Shown here: positions 26,927 through 35,482 of the stretch, in pieces
How positions within the stretch are numbered: the first letter of the stretch is position 1
Layout: the number at the start of each line of letters is the position of its first letter
Origin: Paenibacillus_V sp046244365
GTDB taxonomy: Bacteria; Bacillota; Bacilli; Paenibacillales; NBRC-103111
Assembly: GCF_046244365.1 (NCBI RefSeq)
Contig: NZ_CP176395.1
Location: 4,402,001 to 4,466,000, forward strand
Direction of reading: 5' to 3'
Length of the DNA stretch: 64,000 nt
Made by a program: the position numbers and the translations under genes
Notes under the pieces: generated by a model
The model's input: the letters and a program-made list of their open reading frames with translations, nothing else
Database searches by the model: none
Told to the model about the DNA's origin: nothing

Positions 26927-27813
26927 GGGATGCTGCGGAAGGTCAGCAGAAGCACGGGCAGCAAGAACATATCGAGATGCTGCCGCTGTTCTCCACCACG
27001 GATAAGAACGGACGGATGACGATGCTCCGGCCGGGACGTCGCATCGGACGCGCGTCTCCGCTGATGCCGTGTCTGCTCACAGCCGCTGCACTGTGGGCGC
27101 TGACAGGCTCCATGCCATTCGGCGCACTGCTCGGCATGGCGCCGACACCGGCGATCAGCATGCTCCTCGGTCATCCGGTCACAGTGGGCGTCGCCGTTTT
27201 GCTGCTGTTCGTCGCGATCGGTACGACTGGCGGAGTGTACTCGCGAGCGATCGAGCAGTTCGGACAGACCAAGGTGGCCGGCCTGTTCGCAACGCTAGCG
27301 ATAGCAGGAGGACTCGCAGCAGTTGCGGGAGTCCTCCTGCTCTGGACGCTGACAAGCGATCCGTCGCGCCCCTTCGACCTCGACGCCATAGCGACATCAC
27401 CGACGATCCCGCCAGAGCTCGGCGTCGTCGTCGGAGCTAGCTTCGCCCTCTGGGCCGCCATCACACTCCTGCTGCTGCCCGGCTCTATCGCCCACGCCCG
27501 GCGGCGTCAGGCGGACATCGAGCGACTCCGCGTGGAGGGTTCGTCATGCACCGGGACGTTGACCGCCGTGAACTTTACTAACAGCTGGCTCTTTAATTTC
27601 CCGATATTCATAATTGAGGTAAATTATATCGTCGACGGTGCTCCTCGTGTCGTCTCAGCGCACATGCGCACCAGCGCCGACCGCGTTCCCATCGTCGGGT
27701 CGCGAATGATCGTGCTAACCGATGATCGTGGAACCATCCACATGGAGCTGGACCTGGCGAGTGGAGCGGCATTCGAGCCGGACGTGGAGAAGTATGCCCC
27801 GTCGGACGGTTGA
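26923..27813 (+). CDS. GC-rich membrane protein, DUF3592-like, probably from an actinobacterium
   Basis: 296 residues from the ATG at 26923 (GGGAGGG eight bases upstream; another ATG at 26917 is too close to it). About four membrane segments are seen (around LMPCLLTAAALWALTGSMPF, MLLGHPVTVGVAVLLLFVAI, TLAIAGGLAAVAGVLLLWTL, and VVVGASFALWAAITLLLLPG), then a C-terminal extramembrane domain (GTLTAVNFTNSWLFNFPIFI, VNYIVDGAPRVVSAHM) like DUF3592. Base composition is far more GC-rich than any neighbour and codons end in G or C, as in actinobacteria. It is an apparent horizontal acquisition. The start overlaps the previous stop (ATGA), allowing coupled translation. Confidence 0.7.
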   Translation: MRDAAEGQQKHGQQEHIEMLPLFSTTDKNGRMTMLRPGRRIGRASPLMPCLLTAAALWALTGSMPFGALLGMAPTPAISMLLGHPVTVGVAVLLLFVAIGTTGGVYSRAIEQFGQTKVAGLFATLAIAGGLAAVAGVLLLWTLTSDPSRPFDLDAIATSPTIPPELGVVVGASFALWAAITLLLLPGSIAHARRRQADIERLRVEGSSCTGTLTAVNFTNSWLFNFPIFIIEVNYIVDGAPRVVSAHMRTSADRVPIVGSRMIVLTDDRGTIHMELDLASGAAFEPDVEKYAPSDG

Positions 27814-27950
27814 TTTTGGCGCCATTGGGCATAGAGAGCGACTTAACAATTTCTTCATCGCAATTGTCACATAAAGTTTTCCATATAAATAATCACCTCG
27901 TCCCTATTACTGACTGACCACATCTGTGATTACGGACGAATATAAAAGAA

Positions 27951-27985
27951 GTACCCCACTAGTTTCGCTGCTAGTGGGGTATTTG
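27951..27985. terminator. Hairpin terminator
   Basis: TACCCCACTAG and CTAGTGGGGTA form an 11-bp stem around an eight-base loop. The plus side continues ATTTGAAATT and the minus side CTTCTTTTAT, so it may serve either strand. Confidence 0.65.
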
Positions 27986-28015
27986 AAATTAAGCGCCTGT
28001 TGATTTGTTGCTTTA

Positions 28016-28617
28016 TCAATCTATCACTTGTGTTGTTATTCTGCTGATTCTATCACTTACAATTGAAAAGTAATGAATAGTAGCTGCCGCTGCCGGTCCA
28101 CTACCAAGGAAAAAATCAGCAACCAAGTCGCCGGGATTTGAACTATGCTGAACAATTCTCGTCATGATTTCTTCTGGCTTTTCGGTCGGATGTATTGTTT
28201 TGTTGTTGCCATTGACTCGGGGCACTATCCATATATCCGGTGCAGATCTAGTACTGATTTTCCTTACTCGATCTTTACCTCTAACTGCGAAAATTGTAAA
28301 CTCATGTTGATACCAATATTGCCACCTCACCCCCATATTAACCATATCCCACACAATACAGTTCTTTATAACGAAACCAACTTTCTCATCCAAAGTGCCA
28401 TAAACGGATACATTCGCCAGTCTATGCAAAGTGGCTTCCTGTATTTAAAATTCGATAAGCTTTGATGGAGCCATTGGAAAGTAAACCTTTGGTAGTTTCT
28501 ATGTGAAAGTTTGTCATTTGCAATAACTTCAAATCTACGTTTTTTCGTTTTAGTCATCGAAGTTCCGCCAAATCCCAAATTGTAGGAAGGGTCGGCAATT
28601 ATCAAATCCACCGATCA
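28016..28617 (-). pseudogene. DNA (N4/N6)-methyltransferase, truncated and frameshifted
   Basis: The frame to 28611 starts with VDLIIADPSYNLGFGG, the catalytic motif IV of amino-methyltransferases (normally DPPY), and the frame 28016-28429 carries HPTEKPEEIMTRIVQHSSNP with GDLVADFFLGSG, the SAM-binding motif I region of this class. The two frames overlap, so one frameshift near 28430 separates them. The part before motif IV is missing at a junction with the Gfo/Idh fragment at about 28615. Motif I also reads FLGSGPA instead of FxGSGTT. It would not be active. Confidence 0.75.
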
Positions 28618-28619
28618 TC

Positions 28620-28953
28620 CGCGATAAAATGAAGAATGCCGCTAATCATATACGACGGATACACAGATCGGATTGACCGTGGACCAACTTCATTTGCGGC
28701 CGGCGCACATGCCTCAGCTCTCAGACAAGTCATCCCCACTTCATGATGCAAATCATGTGGCAATACAACAAGAACCGCGTCCACGTGATACGGCAAGCTT
28801 TGCCCCATAGTATTCAGCTGCATGCTGCGCGCATTCTAGCACAATGTCGCAGGTCGCTGTCACCGACATTCGATTGGCAAGTTCTTCATCCCCCTTGGCA
28901 TGTGCCCCCGCCATGTTACAGCATCCAAGAATACCTAATCGAAGCTTTTCCAT
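28620..28953 (-). pseudogene. Gfo/Idh/MocA oxidoreductase, N-terminal remnant
   Basis: The ATG at 28953 follows GGAGAG. The first residues MEKLRLGILGCCNMAGAHAK are the Rossmann start of this NAD(P)-dependent sugar dehydrogenase family, followed by SVTATCDIVLECAQHAAEYY. The frame then shifts near 28800, and the next frame continues YHVDAVLVVLPHDLHHEVG, the expected next strand. The conserved EKP active-site region and the C-terminal domain are missing. It follows the LplC-like permease gene and was probably the last gene of the second sugar operon. Confidence 0.75.
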
Positions 28954-29046
28954 TATCTTTTCTCTCCTATTAAGTATAGCGGCCTTTTCTCGCCCAAACA
29001 TTCTGGCATAGAAACCCGCCACCGAGAAATAAAAGGCACAGTCCGT

Positions 29047-29934
29047 TCAACCTTTGATCGAACCGAGCAGCATCCCTTTGACGAAATATTTTTGCAAAAA
29101 CGGGTAGACGAGCAAAATCGGAATGATTGCGACGACGACCGTCGCCATCTTGATCGTCTCCGGCGGCAGCTGCTGCAGCTCCGCCACGTTTACGCCCAGC
29201 TCGGTGCTGACGCTCGGCGTCACGATCATGTTGCGCAGCACGACCTGAATCGGCATCAGCGTGCGATCGGTCAAATACATGATTCCGCCGAAGTACGCGT
29301 TCCAGTGTGTCACCCCGTAAAACAGACCGAGGGTGGCGATAATCGGCATCGACAGAGGCAGCACGATACGGAACAGCGTCTGCACGTCACTACAGCCGTC
29401 CACCTTCGCTGCTTCCTCGATTTCTCCCGGCAAATTCTCGAAGTATGTCTTCATGATAAGCATGTTGAACGACGAGACTAAACCCGGGATAATTAGCGCC
29501 CATATCGTATTCAGCAAACCGGTCGCCCGCACGACAAGATACAGCGGAATGAGACCGCCAGAGAACAGCATCGTGAACACGATCCCGGCCAACACAATAT
29601 TTCGTCCCGGCAAAAACTTTTTCGACAGCGGATACGCTAGAAACATCGTCACGAAAAGGTTTAGAAACGTTCCGATCACCGTGACCGTTATCGTCACCTT
29701 CAACGCGTTCGGAATCCGGTCGCTCTCGAAAATGTATCTGTAAGCTTCCAGCGTCATCTCGCCCGGCCAGATTACGAACCCCCCGTTGCGGAGCACCTCA
29801 ACAATCGGCGTAATCGACATGATGAACACGTAATAAAGCGGGAACAGCGTCGCCAGGCCGAACAATGTCAGAGACGAGTAAATGAAAAAGTCAACAATGT
29901 AATCGGATTTCGTCTTTTTGAGTATGAATGACAT
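29047..29934 (-). CDS. Carbohydrate ABC transporter permease, LplC/YtcP type
   Basis: 295 residues with a near-perfect site (AGGAGGTGAACC) before the ATG. Six membrane segments and the EAA loop EEAAKVDGCSDVQTLFRIVL place it in the LplC/YtcP branch of CUT1 permeases, and it ends with FVKGMLLGSIKG. It follows the LplB-like gene by 10 bases. The two permeases with the lipoprotein at 33695 form an importer for an oligosaccharide of unknown identity. Confidence 0.92.
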   Translation of the reverse strand: MSFILKKTKSDYIVDFFIYSSLTLFGLATLFPLYYVFIMSITPIVEVLRNGGFVIWPGEMTLEAYRYIFESDRIPNALKVTITVTVIGTFLNLFVTMFLAYPLSKKFLPGRNIVLAGIVFTMLFSGGLIPLYLVVRATGLLNTIWALIIPGLVSSFNMLIMKTYFENLPGEIEEAAKVDGCSDVQTLFRIVLPLSMPIIATLGLFYGVTHWNAYFGGIMYLTDRTLMPIQVVLRNMIVTPSVSTELGVNVAELQQLPPETIKMATVVVAIIPILLVYPFLQKYFVKGMLLGSIKG

Positions 29935-29944
29935 GGTTCACCTC

Positions 29945-30913
29945 CTACCAAATTCCCGAGCCTCCGAGTTTTTTCGCGACCTTGTTGGCCCCGAGAACAA
30001 GAATGAAGCCAATGACCGATTTGAAGAAACCAACTGCCGCCGCAACGCTGAAATCCAGTTGCTCGATCCCTCGTCGGAATACCCAGGTGTCGATAATGTC
30101 TCCGACCTCGTAAACGCGGGCGTTCAGGAAGATGTAAACCTGCTCGAAGCCGGCGTCCAAAATGTGTCCGATGCGCAAAATGAGCAGCAGTACGAACACT
30201 TCGCGTATGCCCGGCAATGTAATATGCCACATCTGTCGCCATCGCCCGGCCCCGTCGACGACCGCCGCCTCGTAGAGCTCGCTGTTGATGGCAGACAGCG
30301 CGGCCAAGTAAATAATCGCTCCGAATCCGGTATTCTTCCAAATCTCGGTCAATAGCAGGAGCGGACGGAAAAAGTCTTTATCCGTCAACAAGTTAAGCGT
30401 CTGACCGGTCTGCTCCCTCCACCAGGAGGAGATCAGTCCTGCATCGGGCGCAAGGAACGAAAACACAAGCCCGTACACGATAATCCACGAAAGGAAATAC
30501 GGTCCGTACGTTACCGACTGAATGACGCGCTTGAACCATTGCACCCGAATTTCATTCAAAATGAGCGCCAGCAACACGTCCGGAAGCATATTAAACAAAA
30601 TCCGGTAAAGACTTAGCAGCAACGTATTTCTCAGCAAAATCGAGAAATCGGGCGACGAAAATACGGTGATGAAGTTTTCGAAGCCGGCCCAGTCGCTGTC
30701 CCAAATTCCTTTAACAAGATTGTACTTCTTGAAGGCGATCAAAAGACCGCCCATCGGTACATAGTGATAAACGACGTAGTAGAGGATGCCCGGCAGCATC
30801 ATCAGATAAAACCAACGGTAGCGGACAAGCGCTCTTCCGATTAGGAAGAACCTTTGAGGCAAGATCGTATTTGTTCCAGGCGGACTGTTCCCCGATAGAT
30901 GATTCGTTTTCAC
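29945..30913 (-). CDS. Carbohydrate ABC transporter permease, LplB/YteP type
   Basis: 322 residues from a GTG at 30913 with GGAGGTGAG upstream. The features MLPGILYYVVYHYVPMGGLL and the EAA loop YEAAVVDGAGRWRQMWHITL are characteristic of LplB/YteP permeases, which work with an LplA-type lipoprotein and an LplC-type permease. It lies between the cysteine hydrolase and LplC-like genes. The 190-base gap before it shows no separate promoter I can support. Confidence 0.92.
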   Translation of the reverse strand: MKTNHLSGNSPPGTNTILPQRFFLIGRALVRYRWFYLMMLPGILYYVVYHYVPMGGLLIAFKKYNLVKGIWDSDWAGFENFITVFSSPDFSILLRNTLLLSLYRILFNMLPDVLLALILNEIRVQWFKRVIQSVTYGPYFLSWIIVYGLVFSFLAPDAGLISSWWREQTGQTLNLLTDKDFFRPLLLLTEIWKNTGFGAIIYLAALSAINSELYEAAVVDGAGRWRQMWHITLPGIREVFVLLLILRIGHILDAGFEQVYIFLNARVYEVGDIIDTWVFRRGIEQLDFSVAAAVGFFKSVIGFILVLGANKVAKKLGGSGIW

Positions 30914-31102
30914 TGCTGCTCACCTCCTGCTGCGGCTTCATATACATTTTTTTTAATTGACGGCTAATGTTCTTCTACAAGCTGATGCAGTACGGAAGCA
31001 AAATCCGCAGCAACATCCGGTAGCAAAGGATGCCGAAGAAAGCGGCGCTCGAAGCGGACTGGAGTGCCGTGTCGGCTGAGCGCCGCCAAAAAAAGCGACT
31101 AA

Positions 31103-31927
31103 TTAGTGCGAGGAGTGTAAGTTGTCAAATGCCCGAATCAAGTCATCCGCGTCATATACGAATCCGAAAATCAGCGCTACGCGCCACAGGCCGACTTCCT
31201 TATGCACTTCCCGCCGTGCGCTTTCCTTGTTCTCAATGGCCGTAACCGCCTGACGAACCGCCGAGCAAAGTATCCCGTGGCGGTTCATGTCCGCCATGCC
31301 GCCCGGCGAAAGCAGCAAACAGCCGTCGATAGCAAACCCGGTGTAAATCAGATGGTTGATGCCGTAATGCCTGCATAGCGCAAACAATTGCTTCGATGTT
31401 GCCGCTACGCCTTCACTGCCTTGCGGCTCCGCTTCCGGGAGGAAGCGGAGATTCGTTACACTTCTATCGTTGTCGGTACAGTTATGGATTCCCGGGAACA
31501 CATTGTTCCTGCGGAATTCTTGAAGCTGATCATAGCTGTCGTCATGGTTGATCTGTTCGGACATCGGAGGCTCTTCGCCGGCGAGCCGAACGGCCTGCTT
31601 GAAGCCGGGATATCTGGAGTAGTAGTCCTTCCCTCCGACTACGTGAAAAAGCCGTATCCCCGCCCCGCGAACGGCAGCTAGTAGTCCGGGAAATATATCG
31701 CGGCTGATCGCGTACGATCTTGGAATGTACTCTACAGCCCGAAACGCACCCGGATATTGCCCAGCTTCGCCGCAATCCCATGCGTGCATCACAACGACGG
31801 CGGTACGGTTCGGATCAAGCGGAAGCTCTGTTTTATTCCATCCTCCGTATGCCTCAGCCGGCACTTCCCACTCAAGTTCAGCATCAAACTGTCGGTAGTA
31901 ATGGACAGGAACTTGGATTATGCTCAT
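31103..31927 (-). CDS. Isochorismatase-like cysteine hydrolase
   Basis: 274 residues; the start at 31927 has GGAGGCGAG upstream and only 16 bases separate it from the previous stop. The fold signature is AVVVMHAWDCGEAG with the active-site acid region and GFAIDGCLLLSPGGM, whose cysteine is in the position of the nucleophile. Members hydrolyse amides, ureas or isochorismate. Here it is between the propeller/LamG gene and the permeases, so the substrate may be an amide released from the imported glycan. This is inference. Confidence 0.75.
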   Translation of the reverse strand: MSIIQVPVHYYRQFDAELEWEVPAEAYGGWNKTELPLDPNRTAVVVMHAWDCGEAGQYPGAFRAVEYIPRSYAISRDIFPGLLAAVRGAGIRLFHVVGGKDYYSRYPGFKQAVRLAGEEPPMSEQINHDDSYDQLQEFRRNNVFPGIHNCTDNDRSVTNLRFLPEAEPQGSEGVAATSKQLFALCRHYGINHLIYTGFAIDGCLLLSPGGMADMNRHGILCSAVRQAVTAIENKESARREVHKEVGLWRVALIFGFVYDADDLIRAFDNLHSSH

Positions 31928-31943
31928 GGCTCGCCTCCAGTGG

Positions 31944-33587
31944 TCATAACTCGTCTCCCTGTTTTGCAGGTATGCCTTCCATAAGAGCAACTTCATTCGA
32001 ATTCAAAGCGCCAGCGAACAGTTCTATCTCCCGGATCGCGCCGGAGAAATGGCATTGCGGCCCTGTCCCGATCGTAAGCGGCACTCCGGCCAGCGCGGAG
32101 CTGTCGATACGCTGATGATCGCAAGCCGCCTCGGATACGAGCTGGCCGTCGACATACAGCGAGAGCAGCGTTTTGTCGTATGTCACGACTGCGCGATGCC
32201 ACCCGTCGGTGAGAGAAGTATCGTGCGTTGCCAGCGGATCGCGACTCATACTCCACACTTTGCCGCTCGGCAATGTGCCAGCAAACAACTTGCCGTTGAA
32301 CACCGCCATCGACCAAACGCGGCGATATCGAACATTCGGATCCGGTTCCTCGAGCACAGCAATCCGTTCCCAGTTCCGTTCACCGTTGTAGCGGAATACG
32401 TAACCTCCCGGCAGCGTGCCTCCGTACAGCTTGCCGTTAAACACCGAAACGCCCATCACTTCCAATTCGTCGTCCATCAGTCCGAAATCGCTCCATTCGG
32501 TACCGCCTTCGTAGCGCAACATCCTTGCTTCGTTCCAAATGCCCATCAGCAGTTGGTTGTGGAAAATCGAGAAGCAGTACACTTGTGAGCATTGCGGCAC
32601 ATTCCCGCAGTAGGTCCACGGCTCATCGAGCTTTCTCCGGTATACGCCACCCTTCTCATTACAACCGATATACAAATCACCTTGATACGGCGCCATATTA
32701 AATGTACGCGTCCGACCTTCCGGACCCGGTGCACCAAGAATCTCGCAGTTGCCATACTCATCGTAGGCGAACACTCCGTGGGGATAAAACGACATCGCAA
32801 TGAGTCGGTCGTCGTACACCGTCAGCGCCCCGACGCTATCGTTATCCGGCACTGGCAGTTCGGCGAACAGTTCCCAAGTCCGACCGCCCGTATAGCGGTA
32901 AATGCGGCCGCCTGGCTCAAGGTTCGGCGACTCCGGGAGCGCCGAGCCGATCGCCCGGTAGCGCATCGTGCCAGCGTATAGTCGGCCTTTGAATTCGGCC
33001 AGCGCATATACCGCATTGCTGTCATCCGGGTGGCCGCAATCGATCCACGCGCTTGCAGCCTCATCCAGACGGAATACCCTCCCGCGATGATCTGCTGCAT
33101 TATCGAACGTTCCGACATACAGATGCCCGTTGAACACGCACATGGCGCTAATCATACGTCCTTCTCCGGGACTGCCCCAGTCGCGCCACTTCTCTTCTCC
33201 GCGAGCCGTGCTCCAGCCAAACTGCAGGTTGCGCCAGTTGGGTTGGGTCGATGTGACACCGGCCTGGGTCAAAACCGACAAATGCCACCCCTCCATCCGT
33301 TTCTCCGAGTACACATTTGCCAAGCCCCCGGGTAAAAATCCTTTCCTGTCGTTTATCTGAAACTGCATCGATAAGCTGAAAGGCTGCTGGCCGTCCGTTT
33401 CCGCAAAAACCGGCAATGTCACAGCCGAACTGATGCCGTTAAATAGCGCGCCTTCGCCGCCGAAGACGATCTCGCTCGCTTCACCGTGTCTCCCATGGCC
33501 TGAAGCATCCCTACAGTCGGCACTCAGCGGCCAATAGCCGATACGCTGAACAGGCTTCCCTTTGTCTCCATTATGTGTTTTCTCCAT
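31944..33587 (-). CDS. LamG-fold protein with an inserted seven-bladed beta-propeller (paralogue 2)
   Basis: 547 residues, site GGAGGAG before the ATG, no signal peptide. It is collinear with the protein at 13972 and more than half identical by eye: RIGYWPLSADCRDASGHGRH at the front, seven propeller repeats (HLYVGT, RLYAGT, RLIAMS, DLYIGC, QLLMGI, KLYGGT, KLFAGT), and DGWHRAVVTYDKTLLSLYVD near the end. Here it is in the middle of the operon, after the lipoprotein and before the cysteine hydrolase. Two copies in two independent sugar loci point to a role tied to glycan uptake or sensing. Confidence 0.8.
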   Translation of the reverse strand: MEKTHNGDKGKPVQRIGYWPLSADCRDASGHGRHGEASEIVFGGEGALFNGISSAVTLPVFAETDGQQPFSLSMQFQINDRKGFLPGGLANVYSEKRMEGWHLSVLTQAGVTSTQPNWRNLQFGWSTARGEEKWRDWGSPGEGRMISAMCVFNGHLYVGTFDNAADHRGRVFRLDEAASAWIDCGHPDDSNAVYALAEFKGRLYAGTMRYRAIGSALPESPNLEPGGRIYRYTGGRTWELFAELPVPDNDSVGALTVYDDRLIAMSFYPHGVFAYDEYGNCEILGAPGPEGRTRTFNMAPYQGDLYIGCNEKGGVYRRKLDEPWTYCGNVPQCSQVYCFSIFHNQLLMGIWNEARMLRYEGGTEWSDFGLMDDELEVMGVSVFNGKLYGGTLPGGYVFRYNGERNWERIAVLEEPDPNVRYRRVWSMAVFNGKLFAGTLPSGKVWSMSRDPLATHDTSLTDGWHRAVVTYDKTLLSLYVDGQLVSEAACDHQRIDSSALAGVPLTIGTGPQCHFSGAIREIELFAGALNSNEVALMEGIPAKQGDEL

Positions 33588-33624
33588 TTGCTTCTCCTCC
33601 GGTTATCGTTTTTATTTCCACTAT

Positions 33625-33720
33625 TTATTCGGAACGGATATTCATCTCGTCAACCCAGACCATCGAGCCGCCCGTTTCCTCATCCCAGACGGCTTTAGCG
33701 AATGACGCCTGCGCTTCGTA
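33625..33720 (-). pseudogene. Carbohydrate-binding module end, remnant
   Basis: A minus frame different from the lipoprotein reads YEAQASFAKAVWDEETGGSM and VWVDEMNIRSE before a stop at 33625. This resembles the closing strands of a carbohydrate-binding module (W(V/F)D(D/E)xxL). It overlaps the last 26 bases of the lipoprotein gene. The match is short, so it is tentative; the similar remnant next to the first propeller gene raises its weight. Confidence 0.35.
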
Positions 33721-35305
33721 CATTTTCGGTATAGGCGTCCTCCAGATCTTTCACTTTGTACTTGTTCCGCAATTCATCCAGATAAAGCGGCCATTTTTTT
33801 CCTGACTTGTCTTCAAAAAGCGCTCTCGCCAGTAATTCGTCGCGCCGTTTGTCCACACCGGCCAGATCAAAATTTGTCGGCGGAATGAGTGAAACTCCCC
33901 CGGTAAATATATGAGTCGGCTGGGCTTCAAGCCATTTGAGAATGCCGCGGTCGCGATCGGTATGCTTGTTGTCCATCAGGTCCAATCCGAACACTTCCGG
34001 CTGCCGTACTGCTTCCGTAAAAAAAGACCAGATTCGCAAAAAATCGCCGTTTTTGATAATGTCATTGGTGTATGCCTCGTAATCGGGCTTGATCGTATTG
34101 CCTTCGCGTATATAGTGCTTGCCCTCCTGACCAAATTGGGTGAGCAGAAATCCTTCCTCGCCCGCCAGCCACTCCAAAATCTCCACAGAACGTCGTACTT
34201 TTTCGGGGTTTCTCGTGGCAACAGACTTCGCAAACAGGAACGGACTTGACGGAGCTCCGTCAAACATGACCGGTCTATCGCCAAAAAGGGTGAACGGTCT
34301 CCAATCCGCCTTCGGATTGATTTGCTTCGACCGGTATTGAATGCCTTGCTTGTTGTTGTCCAATGCAAAATCAATGGAGTTGCCGACGACGACGCCGACC
34401 CGGCCCTGAATCGCCTTTTCGATATGCTGCGGATTCTTGTTCAAGTACCAGTCGGGATCGACAACCTGCATATCAATCGCTCTAGCGATATCATCCAACA
34501 CCTGTTCCATTTTCGGCGAATACAAGCTCAAAATAAATCGATTTCCCTCGACAAAACCAGGAAACAGCAGACCGTGGTTGATTTCCTCCGGCCAATCATA
34601 ACCGATGCTGGTTCCGCCTCCGGATGTGGTGAAGCCGTACGTGTCGTTTTTGCCGTTGCCATCCGGATCTTTGAAGGTGAACTGGTGCAGCACCTCCATA
34701 TATTCCTTGTAATTGGTCGGCATTTTCAAGTTAAGCGCATCGAGCCAATCCTTGCGAATATAGTAAGAGCGGTAAACCTTTTTCCTGTACGGCAAAGGAG
34801 CGAGATAAAAACCACCTTCCACCTGATAGCGCTGCAGCACTTCTTTACTAACCCAATGCTTAAAATAGTTCGGCATCGTTTGTGGCGAGACGAAATCTGT
34901 CAAATCGGCGATTAGTCCGTTCTGGACCAATTGGACCCCGCCGTCGGGATTAGCATCCCGCCACATATCGGGCGGCGTGGAGGCAAGCAGCGCGTTTATC
35001 TTCGTATTGTAGTCGCTGCCGGCCGCCATGTACTCCACATGTAAATCAACGTTGAACTTCTCCTCGATCGTTTTTCGAACGAAGTCTTTGTCCGCACTTG
35101 GCAGAACGCTGTTGGGCGGTGCCGTAATGAACCAGTTAAGGCTGATCTTCTTACTTGCTTCGGCGTTGGTGCCGGTCGTGCCGTTTGTTTCGCTCGTACC
35201 AGGGGTTTCGCTCTGCGACGACCCATTGCTGCTGCAGGCGCTCAGTGCTAGCGTTGCCGCCATCGTCAGCGCGACCCCGCTTTTGCCAATTCGTAACGCT
35301 TTCAT
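33695..35305 (-). CDS. LplA-type sugar-binding lipoprotein
   Basis: 536 residues with a lipoprotein signal (MKALRIGKSGVALTMAATLA, lipobox LSACSS). The mature part shows the long SBP family of LplA (WRDANPDGGVQLVQNGLIAD, RSYYIRKDWLDALNLKMPTN, KDPDGNGKNDTYGFTTSGGG, DPDWYLNKN). It is the first structural gene of the second sugar operon, about 180 bases after the regulator, and would deliver substrate to the permeases at 29945 and 29047. Confidence 0.93.
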   Translation of the reverse strand: MKALRIGKSGVALTMAATLALSACSSNGSSQSETPGTSETNGTTGTNAEASKKISLNWFITAPPNSVLPSADKDFVRKTIEEKFNVDLHVEYMAAGSDYNTKINALLASTPPDMWRDANPDGGVQLVQNGLIADLTDFVSPQTMPNYFKHWVSKEVLQRYQVEGGFYLAPLPYRKKVYRSYYIRKDWLDALNLKMPTNYKEYMEVLHQFTFKDPDGNGKNDTYGFTTSGGGTSIGYDWPEEINHGLLFPGFVEGNRFILSLYSPKMEQVLDDIARAIDMQVVDPDWYLNKNPQHIEKAIQGRVGVVVGNSIDFALDNNKQGIQYRSKQINPKADWRPFTLFGDRPVMFDGAPSSPFLFAKSVATRNPEKVRRSVEILEWLAGEEGFLLTQFGQEGKHYIREGNTIKPDYEAYTNDIIKNGDFLRIWSFFTEAVRQPEVFGLDLMDNKHTDRDRGILKWLEAQPTHIFTGGVSLIPPTNFDLAGVDKRRDELLARALFEDKSGKKWPLYLDELRNKYKVKDLEDAYTENVRSAGVIR

Positions 35306-35439
35306 GTTTATCCCCCATTGATTTCAGATTCCGGTTGTCAAAACCGGTAACGCCATCGTGACATGGCCACGAAAACCGTTCAATTGTCACTTCGTCTTTC
35401 CGCAAGGCGACAAACGGATAAGCAGGACGACATAAAGAT

Positions 35440-35478
35440 AACAGCCCTCTTTCTCAAGAGAAAGGGGCTGTTGAGTAA
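35440..35478 (-). terminator. Hairpin between the regulator and the lipoprotein gene
   Basis: On the minus strand, AACAGCCCCTTTCTC pairs with GAAAGAGGGCTGTT around TTGA; the tail is short in T. It probably limits read-through from the regulator gene. Confidence 0.55.
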
Positions 35479-35482
35479 CGCT

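Noticed and set aside
27608..27890. A zinc-ribbon-like start (LCDNCDEEIVKSLSMPNG) on the minus strand near 27820-27890
   Set aside because: Only about 25 residues are readable, a stop precedes them in frame and the frame then enters the GC-rich gene. Possibly another fragment, but too short to support.
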